Shown piece after piece: positions 1-7,995 of a DNA stretch of 64,000 nt (positions are counted from its first letter, which is position 1; every line of letters begins with the position of its first letter). The notes below the pieces were generated by a model that worked only from the letters and a program-made list of their open reading frames with translations, did not search any database and was not told where the DNA came from. The stretch is from Streptomyces sp. BK208 (lineage in GTDB: Bacteria > Actinomycetota > Actinomycetes > Streptomycetales > Streptomycetaceae). A program made the position numbers and the translations under genes. The DNA is taken from positions 496,001 through 560,000 of the forward strand of contig NZ_SOAV01000001.1 in assembly GCF_004364245.1 (NCBI RefSeq), written 5' to 3'.

Positions 1-493
1 TGTGCACCAGGCCGGTCAGGTCGAGGGCGAACCCGGTGTAGCCGTAGGGGTGGTGGCCGGCCTCCCGGCCGTTGCAGTGGACGCGGGAGTCCATGTAGAC
101 GCCGTCGAACTCGACCGAGATCCGCTTCCCGGCGAACGCGGGCGGCAGCGTGAAGGCGAGGCGGTACCAGCCGAGGCCGCCGGGCAGGAAGCCGGTTCCG
201 CCGGTGGTGCCGTGTTCGGTGGTGGGCGTCTGCTCGATGCTCCAGTCGTGCGGGACGGCGACCTCGCGCCACGCCGAGTCGTCGTGGGCGGGATCGGCGG
301 CGCCCGTGGTGTCCTCGGCCGCTCCGTCGGCGTCGACCAGCCGGAAGCGCCAGCCGTCGCGCAGGGCGAGCGTGCGGCGGCCCGCGGAGTCCGCGGCCCC
401 GTCCGCGGCCCACGCCGACGGGGCGGTAAACGCCGCCCCGGCCGCGGGCGCGGCGGCGGAGGCGATCAGAACCGTTCTACGCGTGACCGACAC
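1..493 (-). CDS. Secreted glycoside hydrolase family 2 protein, N-terminal part (runs off left edge)
   Basis: Read on the minus strand from a GTG at 491-493, about 164 residues are visible before the window ends. The N-terminus has a twin-Arg-type export signal (TRRTVLIAS, a hydrophobic Ala-rich stretch, then AWA before ADGA). It is followed by the jelly-roll sugar-binding domain of family 2 glycosidases: LRDGWRF, VAVPHDWSIE, GGLGWYRLAF and FDGVYMDSRVHCNG are the usual beta-galactosidase/beta-mannosidase/glucuronidase landmarks. The catalytic domain lies outside, so substrate cannot be assigned. The GTG start is preceded by GGGAG at a good distance; a nearby ATG at 507-509 is out of frame and hits a stop. 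Family known, specificity unknown. Confidence 0.88.
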   Translation of the reverse strand, partial: MSVTRRTVLIASAAAPAAGAAFTAPSAWAADGAADSAGRRTLALRDGWRFRLVDADGAAEDTTGAADPAHDDSAWREVAVPHDWSIEQTPTTEHGTTGGTGFLPGGLGWYRLAFTLPPAFAGKRISVEFDGVYMDSRVHCNGREAGHHPYGYTGFALDLTGLVH

Positions 494-513
494 GACGGAT
501 CTCCCTCATAGGA

Positions 514-564
514 ACTCAGCAGAAATCAACAGCACTCAGCAGAACCCAGAAACACTCACAAGCG
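514..564. repeat. Three direct repeats phased at 20 bp in front of the GH2 gene
   Basis: ACTCAGCAGAA occurs perfectly at 514-524 and 534-544. A degraded third copy beginning ACTCA starts at 554. The 20-bp period equals two helical turns, so the copies lie on one face of the DNA, as expected for a regulator binding cooperatively. They lie between the likely promoter and the GH2 start codon at 493. Confidence 0.55.
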
Positions 565-579
565 ATCGCGAACAAACAG

Positions 580-630
580 ATTCTGACGTCGCGCCCTATG
601 CGCCCGTCAAGGGCACAGAAAGCACTTTCT
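580..630 (-). promoter_or_regulatory. Candidate promoter and LacI-type operator of the GH2 gene
   Basis: On the minus strand TTGACG (complement of 605-610) precedes a weak CAGAAT (complement of 580-585) by 19 bp. Next to the -35 side, 617-630 reads AGAAAGCACTTTCT, a palindrome with 6-bp arms close to the GAAAnCGnTTTC form bound by LacI-family regulators of sugar genes. Promoter spacing is a little long; the palindrome is the stronger observation. Confidence 0.4.
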
Positions 631-781
631 GCCCTGCGTCGGAAGGGCCCGCCGCGGACTCGCGCGACGACCGGGCGCCGTGGGCCTGGTGGGTTCGGGG
701 TCCGCGTGGGCCCCGAACCCACTAGGCTGGGAACAAGGTGACGCGGTGATCACTGTGGGTGCGCGCAATGGAGTGGCGACG

Positions 782-3163
782 ATGAGTCCGGTCAACCCGT
801 TCGACGATGCCGCCACGGCCCGCGCCGTCGTCGACGGCTCCGGCACCGTGCGGGAGTGGAACGAGGGCGCCCGCCTGCTGCTGGGCCACCCTGCCGCCGA
901 GGTCGTGGGCCGCCCCGCCACCGGCCTCCTCGCGGACGGCCACGAGGGCACGCCGCCGGGACCCGGCGACGAGCAGTGGAGCGGCACCCTGAAGCTGCGC
1001 CACCGCGACGGGCACACCGTGCCCGTGTGGGTGCTCGCGCACCGCCGGCCCGAGGCGGACGGCGCCCCGGCCACGTGGCTCGCCGTGACCCCGCTGGAAG
1101 CCGGACCGGAACCGGAGGACGACTCACTGGTCAGGGCGGCGCTCACGCAGTCCCCCTGCGCCATGATGATCTTCGACGACCGGCTCCTGCTGCGCGGGGT
1201 CAACGACACCATGGCGCGGCTGATGGGGCTCCCGGCCGACCGGGTGCGGGGCCTGCGGGCCACCGACATCAGCGGCCGGCCGCAGAACGTGGAGCTGGAA
1301 CGGCACATGAGGCGCGTGCTCGCCACCGGCCGCCGCCAGGACATGCAGGCCCGTCTCAGGGCAGTCGGCGAGAGCCGCGCCCACGCCTGGAACGCCCGGA
1401 TCGCACCGCTCACCGACGCCGAGGGCCGGGTGTACGGCGTGTGCGTGAGCGCCCACGACTTCACGGAACAGCACCGCGCCCGCGAGCGGCTGCAACTGGT
1501 CAACGAGGCCAGCGTGCGCATCGGCACCACCCTCGACGTCACTCGTACGGCACAGGAGCTGGCGGACGTGTGCGTGCCCGTGCTCGCCGACTTCGTCAGC
1601 GTCGACCTGCTGGACCCGCGCGAGAACGGCGGTGAGCCCGCCGCCGTGGTCGAACCGCCGGTCGGCCTGCGCCGCACGGCGCACCGGTCGGTCACGGCCG
1701 ACTGCCCGCAGGCGGTGACCGAGACCGGACGGCTGGACGTCTACCCGGCCGGCTCGCCCCAGGCCGAGTGCCTGCTCTCGGGGCAGGCGATCGTGGCCTC
1801 GGCGGCCTACGGCGACCTCGAACGCTGGCTGCAGTGGGACCCCGTCCGCCTGAAGCGGACGGAGGAGTACGGCATCCACTCCACGATGTCGGTGCCGCTC
1901 CAGGCCCGCGGCACCACGCTCGGCGTCGCGGTCTTCACCCGCTTCCGGCGTCCCGACCCGTTCACGCACGACGACGTGCTGCTGGCCGAGGAGGTCAGCG
2001 CCCGCGCCGCCGTCTGCATCGACAACGCCCGCCGCTACTCGCGCGAGCGAGAGGCGACGCTGACCCTGCAGCGCAGCCTGCTGCCCCGGTGGCTGCCGCC
2101 GACCGCCGCGGTGGAGGCGGCCTCCCGCTACCTGCCGGCGGCCCGCTCGGGCGTCGGCGGCGACTGGTTCGACGTCATCCCGCTCTCCGGGATGCGGGTC
2201 GCCATGGTCGTCGGGGACGTCGTCGGCCACGGCATCCCGGCCTCGGCCACCATGGGCCGGCTGCGCACCGCCGTGCGCACCCTCGCCGACATCGACCTGA
2301 CGCCCGAGGAGTTGCTCACCCACCTCGACGACCTGGTGGTCCGGCTCTCCGAGGAGTCCGGTGACGACCGGGCGGGCGAGGTGGGCGCGACCTGTCTGTA
2401 CGTGGTCTACGACCCGGTCTCGCGGCACTGCGCCATGGCCCGGGCCGGGCACCCGGCCCCGGTGCTGATCCCGCCGGACGGCCCGCCCGAGCAGGTCGAG
2501 CTGCCCTCGGGGCCGCCGCTGGGGGTGGGCGGGCTGCCGTTCGAGTCGGCCGAGATGCAGCTGCGCGAGGGCAGCGTGCTGGCGCTCTACACGGACGGGC
2601 TGGTGGAGAGCCGGGACCGGGACACCGACGCCGGCCAGGCGCTGCTGCGCGAGGCGCTGGCCGTCCCCGCCGGCTCCCTGGACGCCGCCTGCGACCGCGT
2701 CCTGCACACCCTGCTTCCCGCGGGCAGCGCCGCGGACGACGTGGCCCTGCTGCTGGCCCGGACCCGGGGGCTGCCCGCCGGCCAGGTCGCCACCTGGGAC
2801 ATCCCGGCCGACCCGTCGCTGGTCGCCCCGGTCCGCAAGCAGGTCCTGGAGCAACTCTCCGACTGGGGCCTGCTGGAGGCGACCTTCACCGCCGAGCTGG
2901 TGGTGAGCGAGCTGGTCACCAACGCCATCCGCTACGGCTCCCCGCCGATCCGGCTCCGGCTGATCCACGACACGGCCACCCTGATCTGCGAGGTGTCCGA
3001 CACCAGTCACACCGCGCCGCACCTGCGCCGGGCCAGGACCTGGGACGAGGGCGGCCGCGGTCTGCTCCTCGTGGCCCAGCTCACCCAGCGCTGGGGCAGC
3101 CGGCACACGACGGAGGGCAAGACGATCTGGGCGGAGCTCGGGCTGCTCGACGACGAGGAGTGA
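782..3163 (+). CDS. SpoIIE-type PP2C phosphatase with PAS, GAF and HATPase domains
   Basis: A 793-residue signalling protein. Order: PAS at about 10-110 (VDGSGTVREWNEGA), second PAS at about 115-235, GAF at about 240-415, SpoIIE/PP2C phosphatase at about 430-655 (GGDWFDV near 457, VGDVVGHG, LYTDGLVE), and a GHKL/HATPase_c domain to the end (ELVVSELVTNAIRYG near 704). In Streptomyces such proteins dephosphorylate STAS-domain antagonists and act on anti-sigma factors, tying an environmental sensor to alternative sigma factors. The ATG at 782 has GGAG nine bases upstream; the frame is open further 5' but without a comparable site. A STAS gene lies at 12.5 kb, too far to assume partnership. The sensed ligand is unknown. 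Confidence 0.9.
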   Translation: MSPVNPFDDAATARAVVDGSGTVREWNEGARLLLGHPAAEVVGRPATGLLADGHEGTPPGPGDEQWSGTLKLRHRDGHTVPVWVLAHRRPEADGAPATWLAVTPLEAGPEPEDDSLVRAALTQSPCAMMIFDDRLLLRGVNDTMARLMGLPADRVRGLRATDISGRPQNVELERHMRRVLATGRRQDMQARLRAVGESRAHAWNARIAPLTDAEGRVYGVCVSAHDFTEQHRARERLQLVNEASVRIGTTLDVTRTAQELADVCVPVLADFVSVDLLDPRENGGEPAAVVEPPVGLRRTAHRSVTADCPQAVTETGRLDVYPAGSPQAECLLSGQAIVASAAYGDLERWLQWDPVRLKRTEEYGIHSTMSVPLQARGTTLGVAVFTRFRRPDPFTHDDVLLAEEVSARAAVCIDNARRYSREREATLTLQRSLLPRWLPPTAAVEAASRYLPAARSGVGGDWFDVIPLSGMRVAMVVGDVVGHGIPASATMGRLRTAVRTLADIDLTPEELLTHLDDLVVRLSEESGDDRAGEVGATCLYVVYDPVSRHCAMARAGHPAPVLIPPDGPPEQVELPSGPPLGVGGLPFESAEMQLREGSVLALYTDGLVESRDRDTDAGQALLREALAVPAGSLDAACDRVLHTLLPAGSAADDVALLLARTRGLPAGQVATWDIPADPSLVAPVRKQVLEQLSDWGLLEATFTAELVVSELVTNAIRYGSPPIRLRLIHDTATLICEVSDTSHTAPHLRRARTWDEGGRGLLLVAQLTQRWGSRHTTEGKTIWAELGLLDDEE

Positions 3164-3298
3164 GCCCTCCGCGCCTCGATGCGGAGCGCGCCCTCGTTTC
3201 CCGGGCCGCCCGGCGGGACACTCGGCAGTACGAGTCGCACGGGACGGCCGGTCGTCGCCGGGCCGTGCGCACGAGCCCGACGGGAGGGTGGAGAAGCG

Positions 3299-3961
3299 AT
3301 GGCGAACACGTCCCAGCCACTGCACCGGACGGCCCTGCTCGCGAGCGGGGTCGCCGTGCTCGGTCTGCTGACCGCCTGCGGCAGCGAGAGCGCCACGTCG
3401 AGCGGCAGCCCCGAACCCGCCACGACCAGCCGCGGCAGCGCGGAGCCGAGCGCCGGCCCGGCGACCCCCGGGGCCACCTCCCCCACGGTCGGCGCCTCGC
3501 CCAGCGACACCGTGGGCTCGGCCTCCGCCTCGGCGCGCACCGACGGCCGCTGCCGCACCTCCGAACTGCGGGCCGCCGTCGGCCGCGTGGACCCGGGGGC
3601 CGGCCAGCGCAACTTCCCCGTCGTGCTGACCAACGCCTCGGACCGCACCTGCACGGTGTACGGCTTCCCGGGGGCCGCCTTCGTGGACGCGGCCGGCAAG
3701 CAGCTCGGCCCGGACCCCGAGCGCGCGTCCGGCTCGCCGGAGACGGTGACGCTGACGCCGGGCAGGAGCGCCTGGGCCGGACTGTCGTTCTCCAGCCCCC
3801 AGATCAGCGGCGCACACATGGCCGCTCCGGCGGCACTGCTCGTCACGCCGCCGGACGAGAGGGAGCCGCTGAAGGTGCCGTGGACGGCCGGCGAGGTCCC
3901 GGTCGGCGGCAACGCGTCCTCGGTGTCCGTCACCGCCCTGGAACCGGGCACCGGCCCCTGA
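3299..3961 (+). CDS. DUF4232 lipoprotein
   Basis: 220 residues. The N-terminus has a basic stretch, a hydrophobic core and a lipobox (LLTAC, acylated Cys before GSES), so it should be anchored to the outer face of the membrane. About 70 Ser/Thr/Pro/Ala-rich linker residues follow, then a globular domain starting CRTSELRAAVG with LTNASDRTCTVYGFPG, the typical DUF4232 beta-sandwich pattern, probably with one disulphide. Function unknown; many streptomycetes carry dozens of paralogues. The start at 3299 sits after GGAGAAGCG and immediately gives the signal peptide; the longer open frame upstream would bury it. It lies 135 bp after the phosphatase gene on the same strand. Confidence 0.85.
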   Translation: MANTSQPLHRTALLASGVAVLGLLTACGSESATSSGSPEPATTSRGSAEPSAGPATPGATSPTVGASPSDTVGSASASARTDGRCRTSELRAAVGRVDPGAGQRNFPVVLTNASDRTCTVYGFPGAAFVDAAGKQLGPDPERASGSPETVTLTPGRSAWAGLSFSSPQISGAHMAAPAALLVTPPDEREPLKVPWTAGEVPVGGNASSVSVTALEPGTGP

Positions 3962-4000
3962 GGTGCCGTGCCCCGAAGGCCCGGGACTCCGGCCCCGTGA

Positions 4001-4969
4001 TCAGTGTCCGGCGATCGGGTGCGGCGCGTAGGAACGCTCCAGCTCCTCGGTCTCCTTCTCGGACAGCGTGAGTTCGACCGCCGCCACCGCGTCCTCGAGG
4101 TGGCCCGGCTTCGAGGCGCCGACGATGGGCGCCGTCACGGTGTCCTGGTGCAGCAGCCAGGCCAGCGCCACCTGGGCGCGCGGGACGCCGCGTTCGCCGG
4201 CGATGCGGGTGACGGCCTCGACCACCGCACGGTCGCCCTCCTGGTAGAGGGTGCTGCCGAAGTCGTCGGTGGCGCTGCGCTCGGTGGCCGTGTCCCAGTC
4301 CCGGGTGAGGCGACCGCGGGCGAGCGGGCTCCAGGGCAGCACGCCGACGCCCTGGTCCGCGCAGAGGGGCAGCATCTCCCGCTCCTCCTCGCGGTAGACG
4401 AGGTTGTAGTGGTTCTGCATGGACACGAACTTCGTCCAGCCGTGCCGCTCGGCGGTGTACTGCATCTTGGAGAACTGCCAGGCGTACATCGAACTGGCCC
4501 CGATGTAGCGGACCTTGCCCGCCCTGACCAGGTCGTGCAGCGCCTCCATCGTCTCCTCGACCGGGGTGTGCGGGTCGAAGCGGTGGATCTGGTAGAGGTC
4601 GACGTAGTCGGTGCCCAGGCGGCGCAGGCTGTGCTCGATCTCGGTCATGATCGCCTTGCGGGACAGCCCGGCGCCGTTCGGACCGGGCCGCATCCGCCCG
4701 TTCACCTTGGTCGCGAGCACGATGTCGTCCCGGCGGGCGAAGTCACCGAGCGCCTTGCCGACGATCTCCTCGCTGGTGCCGTCGGAGTAGACGTTGGCCG
4801 TGTCGAAGAAGGTGATCCCGGCCTCCAGCGCCTGCCGGATCAGCGGACGCGATGCCTCCTCGTCGAGGGTCCACTCGTGCGTGCCGCGGCCGGGAACTCC
4901 GTAGGTCATGCAGCCCAGGCAGATCCGCGACACGTCCAGACCCGTCGCACCGAGCTTCACGTACTGCAT
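4001..4969 (-). CDS. Aldo/keto reductase
   Basis: 322 residues, NADPH-dependent oxidoreductase of the TIM-barrel AKR family, close to the YajO/general-stress group. The tetrad is visible: Asp and Tyr in FFDTANVYSDG, Lys in LATKVNG, His in YQIHRFD. The C-terminal cofactor part (PIVGASKPGHLEDAV) is intact. Physiological substrate not predictable. It is the last gene of a leftward group after the flavoprotein gene (78-bp gap) and faces the lipoprotein gene tail to tail, 39 bp away. Confidence 0.92.
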   Translation of the reverse strand: MQYVKLGATGLDVSRICLGCMTYGVPGRGTHEWTLDEEASRPLIRQALEAGITFFDTANVYSDGTSEEIVGKALGDFARRDDIVLATKVNGRMRPGPNGAGLSRKAIMTEIEHSLRRLGTDYVDLYQIHRFDPHTPVEETMEALHDLVRAGKVRYIGASSMYAWQFSKMQYTAERHGWTKFVSMQNHYNLVYREEEREMLPLCADQGVGVLPWSPLARGRLTRDWDTATERSATDDFGSTLYQEGDRAVVEAVTRIAGERGVPRAQVALAWLLHQDTVTAPIVGASKPGHLEDAVAAVELTLSEKETEELERSYAPHPIAGH

Positions 4970-5047
4970 CGTTGCTGCTCCTGTCTTCGCCGGTCATCGG
5001 TGACAGGGCGAGCGTACGTCTTCGTGCGGGCTCGAACTCCGTCCGGA

Positions 5048-5599
5048 TCAGCGCCGCTCGTCGAGCAGGTCCAGGGCGCGTTCCCAGCCGAACCCGGGCC
5101 GGCCGCCGTCCTGGCCCGTGTCCCCGGTGTACGGGTCGCCGAAGCGCACGCCCATCCCGCGCAGCCGGGCCAGGCTCTCCCGGTACGCGGGGTGCGAGGC
5201 CAGCGCGTCGGACACGCAGGGCAGGACGGCGACGGGGACGCCCAGACCGCTCGCCTCGCACAGGGTGGCCACGGCGAGGGTGTCGGCCAGGCCCGCGGCC
5301 CACTTGTTGATCGTGTTGAAGGTGGCGGGCGCGACCACGACGGCGTCGGGCGGCGGGAAGGGCCGCGGATCGGCCGGCGTGCGCCAGGCCGAGCGGATCG
5401 GCCGGCCGGTCCGCTCCTCGACGGCCGCCGTGTCGAAGAAGCCGTTCATGGCGACCGGGGTCGCCATGACCCCCACCTCCCACCCGCGTCCCCGCGCGGC
5501 GTCGATCAGCCCGCCGACGCCGTCGGCGACGCCCGCGGCACAGACGACGACGTAGAGGAAGGGCCTCGCGGCCGCGTCGGTTCCAGCCTGTTCGCTCAC
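5048..5599 (-). CDS. HFCD-family flavoprotein
   Basis: 183 residues with a Rossmann-like FMN-binding fold of the HFCD family (Dfp, EpiD, UbiX-like). The diagnostic stretch is VVVAPATFNTINKWAAGLADTL, equivalent to the PASANTxxKxAxGxADxL signature. The catalytic His of PPC decarboxylase/EpiD is not obvious, so decarboxylase activity is uncertain. The start is a GTG at 5597-5599 with a weak ribosome site. It lies between the ferredoxin and the aldo/keto reductase, all leftward, and may be co-transcribed with the P450-ferredoxin pair. The exact reaction is not assignable. Confidence 0.8.
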   Translation of the reverse strand: MSEQAGTDAAARPFLYVVVCAAGVADGVGGLIDAARGRGWEVGVMATPVAMNGFFDTAAVEERTGRPIRSAWRTPADPRPFPPPDAVVVAPATFNTINKWAAGLADTLAVATLCEASGLGVPVAVLPCVSDALASHPAYRESLARLRGMGVRFGDPYTGDTGQDGGRPGFGWERALDLLDERR

Positions 5600-5651
5600 C
5601 CCGGAACCCTACTGGGCGGGCGTCCGGCGGGGGCGGGCACGGGTGCCGGGG

Positions 5652-5852
5652 TCAGCCCACCCGTTCCGAGACGGTGATCGCGCCCACCGGGCACGCACGG
5701 GCCGCCTCCCGCACCAGCGCGCTGCCGCCGCCGTCCTCCCGGCCGGGCCGCAGGGTGCTGTAGCCGTCGTCGTCCTGGGTGAAGACGTCGGGGGCGGTGA
5801 GGGCGCACTGGCCCGCGCCGACGCAGGTGTCCTTGTCGATGCCGATACGCAT
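5652..5852 (-). CDS. 3Fe-4S ferredoxin, partner of the P450
   Basis: 66 residues. CVGAGQC near the N-terminus and CPVGAI near the C-terminus give the three-Cys pattern of the 3Fe-4S ferredoxins that donate electrons to CYP105-type P450s in Streptomyces. It starts 12 bp after the P450 stop codon, so the two are almost certainly translated from one transcript. An NAD(P)H-ferredoxin reductase is not in the window. From memory, the equivalent pair in S. coelicolor is SCO0773-SCO0774. Confidence 0.92.
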   Translation of the reverse strand: MRIGIDKDTCVGAGQCALTAPDVFTQDDDGYSTLRPGREDGGGSALVREAARACPVGAITVSERVG

Positions 5853-5864
5853 GTCCGTACCCTC

Positions 5865-7103
5865 CTACCAGGTCACGGGGAGTTCCAGCATCCCCTGGAC
5901 GGTGTCGCCGGGTTTGAAGGGGATCTCGTCCGCCGGGGCGGCGAGGCGCAGCGTGGGCAGCCGTTCGAAGAGGGTGCGCAGGGCGATCTCCATCTCGGCA
6001 CGGGCCAGGTTCTGGCCCAGGCACTGGTGGATGCCGAAGCCGAAGGCGACGTGGTGGCGGGCGGGACGGTGCCAGTCGAGGGCGTCCGGTTCGGGGTAGA
6101 CGGACGCGTCGCGGTTGATGACGGAGGTCGAGAAGACGACCCCGTCGCCGGCCCGGATGGTCTGCCCGTCCACCTCGATGTCGTCGGTGGCCATCCGCAG
6201 CAGCCCGTCCGCGATCGACAGGACGCGCATCAGCTCCTCCACGGCGCCGGGCAGCAGGGCGGGATCCGCTTGCAGTTCGGCCAGCCGCCCGGGGTTGGTC
6301 AGGAGGGTGTAGGTGCCCAGCGAGATCATGTTGGCGGTCGTCTCGTGTCCCGCGACCAGCAGGATCACCGCGAACGCGATCAGCTGCCCGCGGTCGAGCG
6401 TGCCCTCGCTCAACTGCCGCCGGACCAGGTCGTCCAGGAGTCCCTCGCCGGGTGCGACCCGTTTGCGGTCGATCAACTCCCCCAGGTACGCCTCCAGTCG
6501 CTCGCGAGCGTCCTGGGTGTCGGCGGGCAGGGGGCCGCGCAGCAGGCGGCGGGACTGCTCCTCGAAGAAGTCGTGGTCTGCGTAGGGCACTCCGAGCAGC
6601 GCGCAGATCACCGTCGAGGGCACGGGCAGCGCGAAGTCCCTGACCAGCTCCGCGGGCGGGCCCTGCGCGGTCATCGCGTCGATCCGTTCGTCGACGATCC
6701 GCTGGATACTCGGGCGCAGTGCCGCGGCGCGTTTGAGGGTGAACTCCGGCAGCACCATCTTGCGCTGGGTGCGGTGCTCGGGGTCGTCGACCCCCAGCAG
6801 GGCGGTCCTGCGTCCGCGGACCGCGGCCAGACGCGCGGAGGTGGCGGGGAAGCCGTCGCGGGTGCGGTCGGCCGACAGGCGCGGGTCGGCCAGCAGCCGG
6901 CGTGCGGCGGCGTGGCCGGTCACCAGCCAGGCCTGACGTCCGTCGTAGAGCGTGACCCGGGCCAACGGCCGGGCGGCGCGCAGCGGGTCGTAGGCGGCGG
7001 GCGGGTGGTAGGGACAGGTCCGGTCCTGCGGGAAGGCGACGGGGTCCGCCGTGTCCTCGCCCGTCGCCTTGGTGGTGCCGGTCGTCGTGTCGGTGTCCGT
7101 CAT
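5865..7103 (-). CDS. Cytochrome P450, CYP105-like
   Basis: 412 residues, soluble class I P450. I-helix oxygen-binding motif LLVAGHETTAN, E-x-x-R core, and heme loop FGFGIHQCLGQ with the thiolate Cys at about residue 361. The adjoining 3Fe-4S ferredoxin and overall sequence fit the CYP105 family, whose members are broad xenobiotic or late biosynthetic monooxygenases. I chose the ATG at 7101-7103, preceded by GAGG six bases upstream; another in-frame ATG at 7143-7145 lies beside a palindrome and would add 14 residues. Substrate unknown. Confidence 0.9.
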   Translation of the reverse strand: MTDTDTTTGTTKATGEDTADPVAFPQDRTCPYHPPAAYDPLRAARPLARVTLYDGRQAWLVTGHAAARRLLADPRLSADRTRDGFPATSARLAAVRGRRTALLGVDDPEHRTQRKMVLPEFTLKRAAALRPSIQRIVDERIDAMTAQGPPAELVRDFALPVPSTVICALLGVPYADHDFFEEQSRRLLRGPLPADTQDARERLEAYLGELIDRKRVAPGEGLLDDLVRRQLSEGTLDRGQLIAFAVILLVAGHETTANMISLGTYTLLTNPGRLAELQADPALLPGAVEELMRVLSIADGLLRMATDDIEVDGQTIRAGDGVVFSTSVINRDASVYPEPDALDWHRPARHHVAFGFGIHQCLGQNLARAEMEIALRTLFERLPTLRLAAPADEIPFKPGDTVQGMLELPVTW

Positions 7104-7482
7104 GGAAGACCTCGCAGACGAAGAGTGCGTCGTACCGATCTTCATTAGATGCCTTGGGCATCTACAGGGGGACGGCAAGTTCGGCCAGATCGGTGGCGTG
7201 GGCAGACTGGCCGGGGATCACCGGTCCGTGGCGGCTGGACCCGTCCGCGGGGGCCGGGGCCGCGGCGCGAGTGGCGCGAACCGGCCCTCCGGCGGCCCCG
7301 GCCGTGCCCCGTGACTGGCCGAGCCGGACGGGGTGGCGCGCCGGCGGCCGGAGTTGCTCCGTCCGGATGTCCGCGCCGCCGTGGGGTACGCGGGGCGGGA
7401 TGCGGTAAGGATGGTTGCGGGCCGGTGTCGGTGTCCACCGCCTCGGCCCGCCCCGGCCACGACGACACACGGACGGAGACAC
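7104..7482. promoter_or_regulatory. Divergent intergenic region with a perfect palindrome at 7146-7164
   Basis: This 379-bp gap separates the leftward P450 gene from the rightward F420-type reductase. At 7146-7164 TAGATGCCTTGGGCATCTA has perfect 8-bp arms around a 3-bp centre, 43 bp upstream of the chosen P450 start, a position suited to a repressor operator. I found no convincing gene or other element in the rest of the gap. Confidence 0.5.
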
Positions 7483-7932
7483 ATGCCTCTTGACGGCGAG
7501 TACGAGCCCAGCCCCACGCAGTGGGTGCGCGAACAGGTCGAGCTGTACGAGAGTTCGGGCGGCACCGAGGGGACGACCCTGCTCGACACGGGCCTGCCCG
7601 TGATCGTGCTGACCACGCGGGGAGCGCGGAGCGGCAAGGTGCGCAAGACGCCGCTGATGCGCGTGGAGCACGAGGGCCGCTACGCGGTGGTCGCCTCCCT
7701 CGGTGGGGCTCCCAAGCACCCGGTCTGGTACTTCAACGTGATCGCCGACCCCCGGGTGGAGCTCCAGGACGGGCCGGTGAAGCAGGACATGACGGCCCGT
7801 GAGGTCACCGGAGCGGAGAAGGCCGAGTGGTGGGAGCGCGCGGTCGCGGCGTTCCCGCAGTACGCCGACTACCAGGAGAAGACCGACCGGGAGATCCCGG
7901 TCTTCGTCCTGGAGCCGTCCGGCGCGAGCTGA
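7483..7932 (+). CDS. Deazaflavin (F420)-dependent nitroreductase family protein
   Basis: 149 residues. The pattern [22 protein letters not shown], then [26 protein letters not shown], is that of the Ddn/FDOR family, small split-barrel proteins that use F420H2 to reduce quinones, nitro compounds and similar acceptors. The ATG at 7483 follows GGACGGAG; the open frame upstream has no such site. It stands alone, divergent from the P450 group and convergent with the cation transporter. Natural substrate unknown. Confidence 0.9.
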   Translation: MPLDGEYEPSPTQWVREQVELYESSGGTEGTTLLDTGLPVIVLTTRGARSGKVRKTPLMRVEHEGRYAVVASLGGAPKHPVWYFNVIADPRVELQDGPVKQDMTAREVTGAEKAEWWERAVAAFPQYADYQEKTDREIPVFVLEPSGAS

Positions 7933-7995
7933 GCCGGGTGGGCGGAGGTTTCCCGATCACCGTGAATGAACCGGCGCCCGCCGGGCAGACGCCGG

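Noticed and set aside
1124..3817. Long minus-strand open frame opposite the PP2C phosphatase
   Set aside because: Same reason; no recognisable motif, while the plus strand has intact PAS, GAF, PP2C and HATPase domains.
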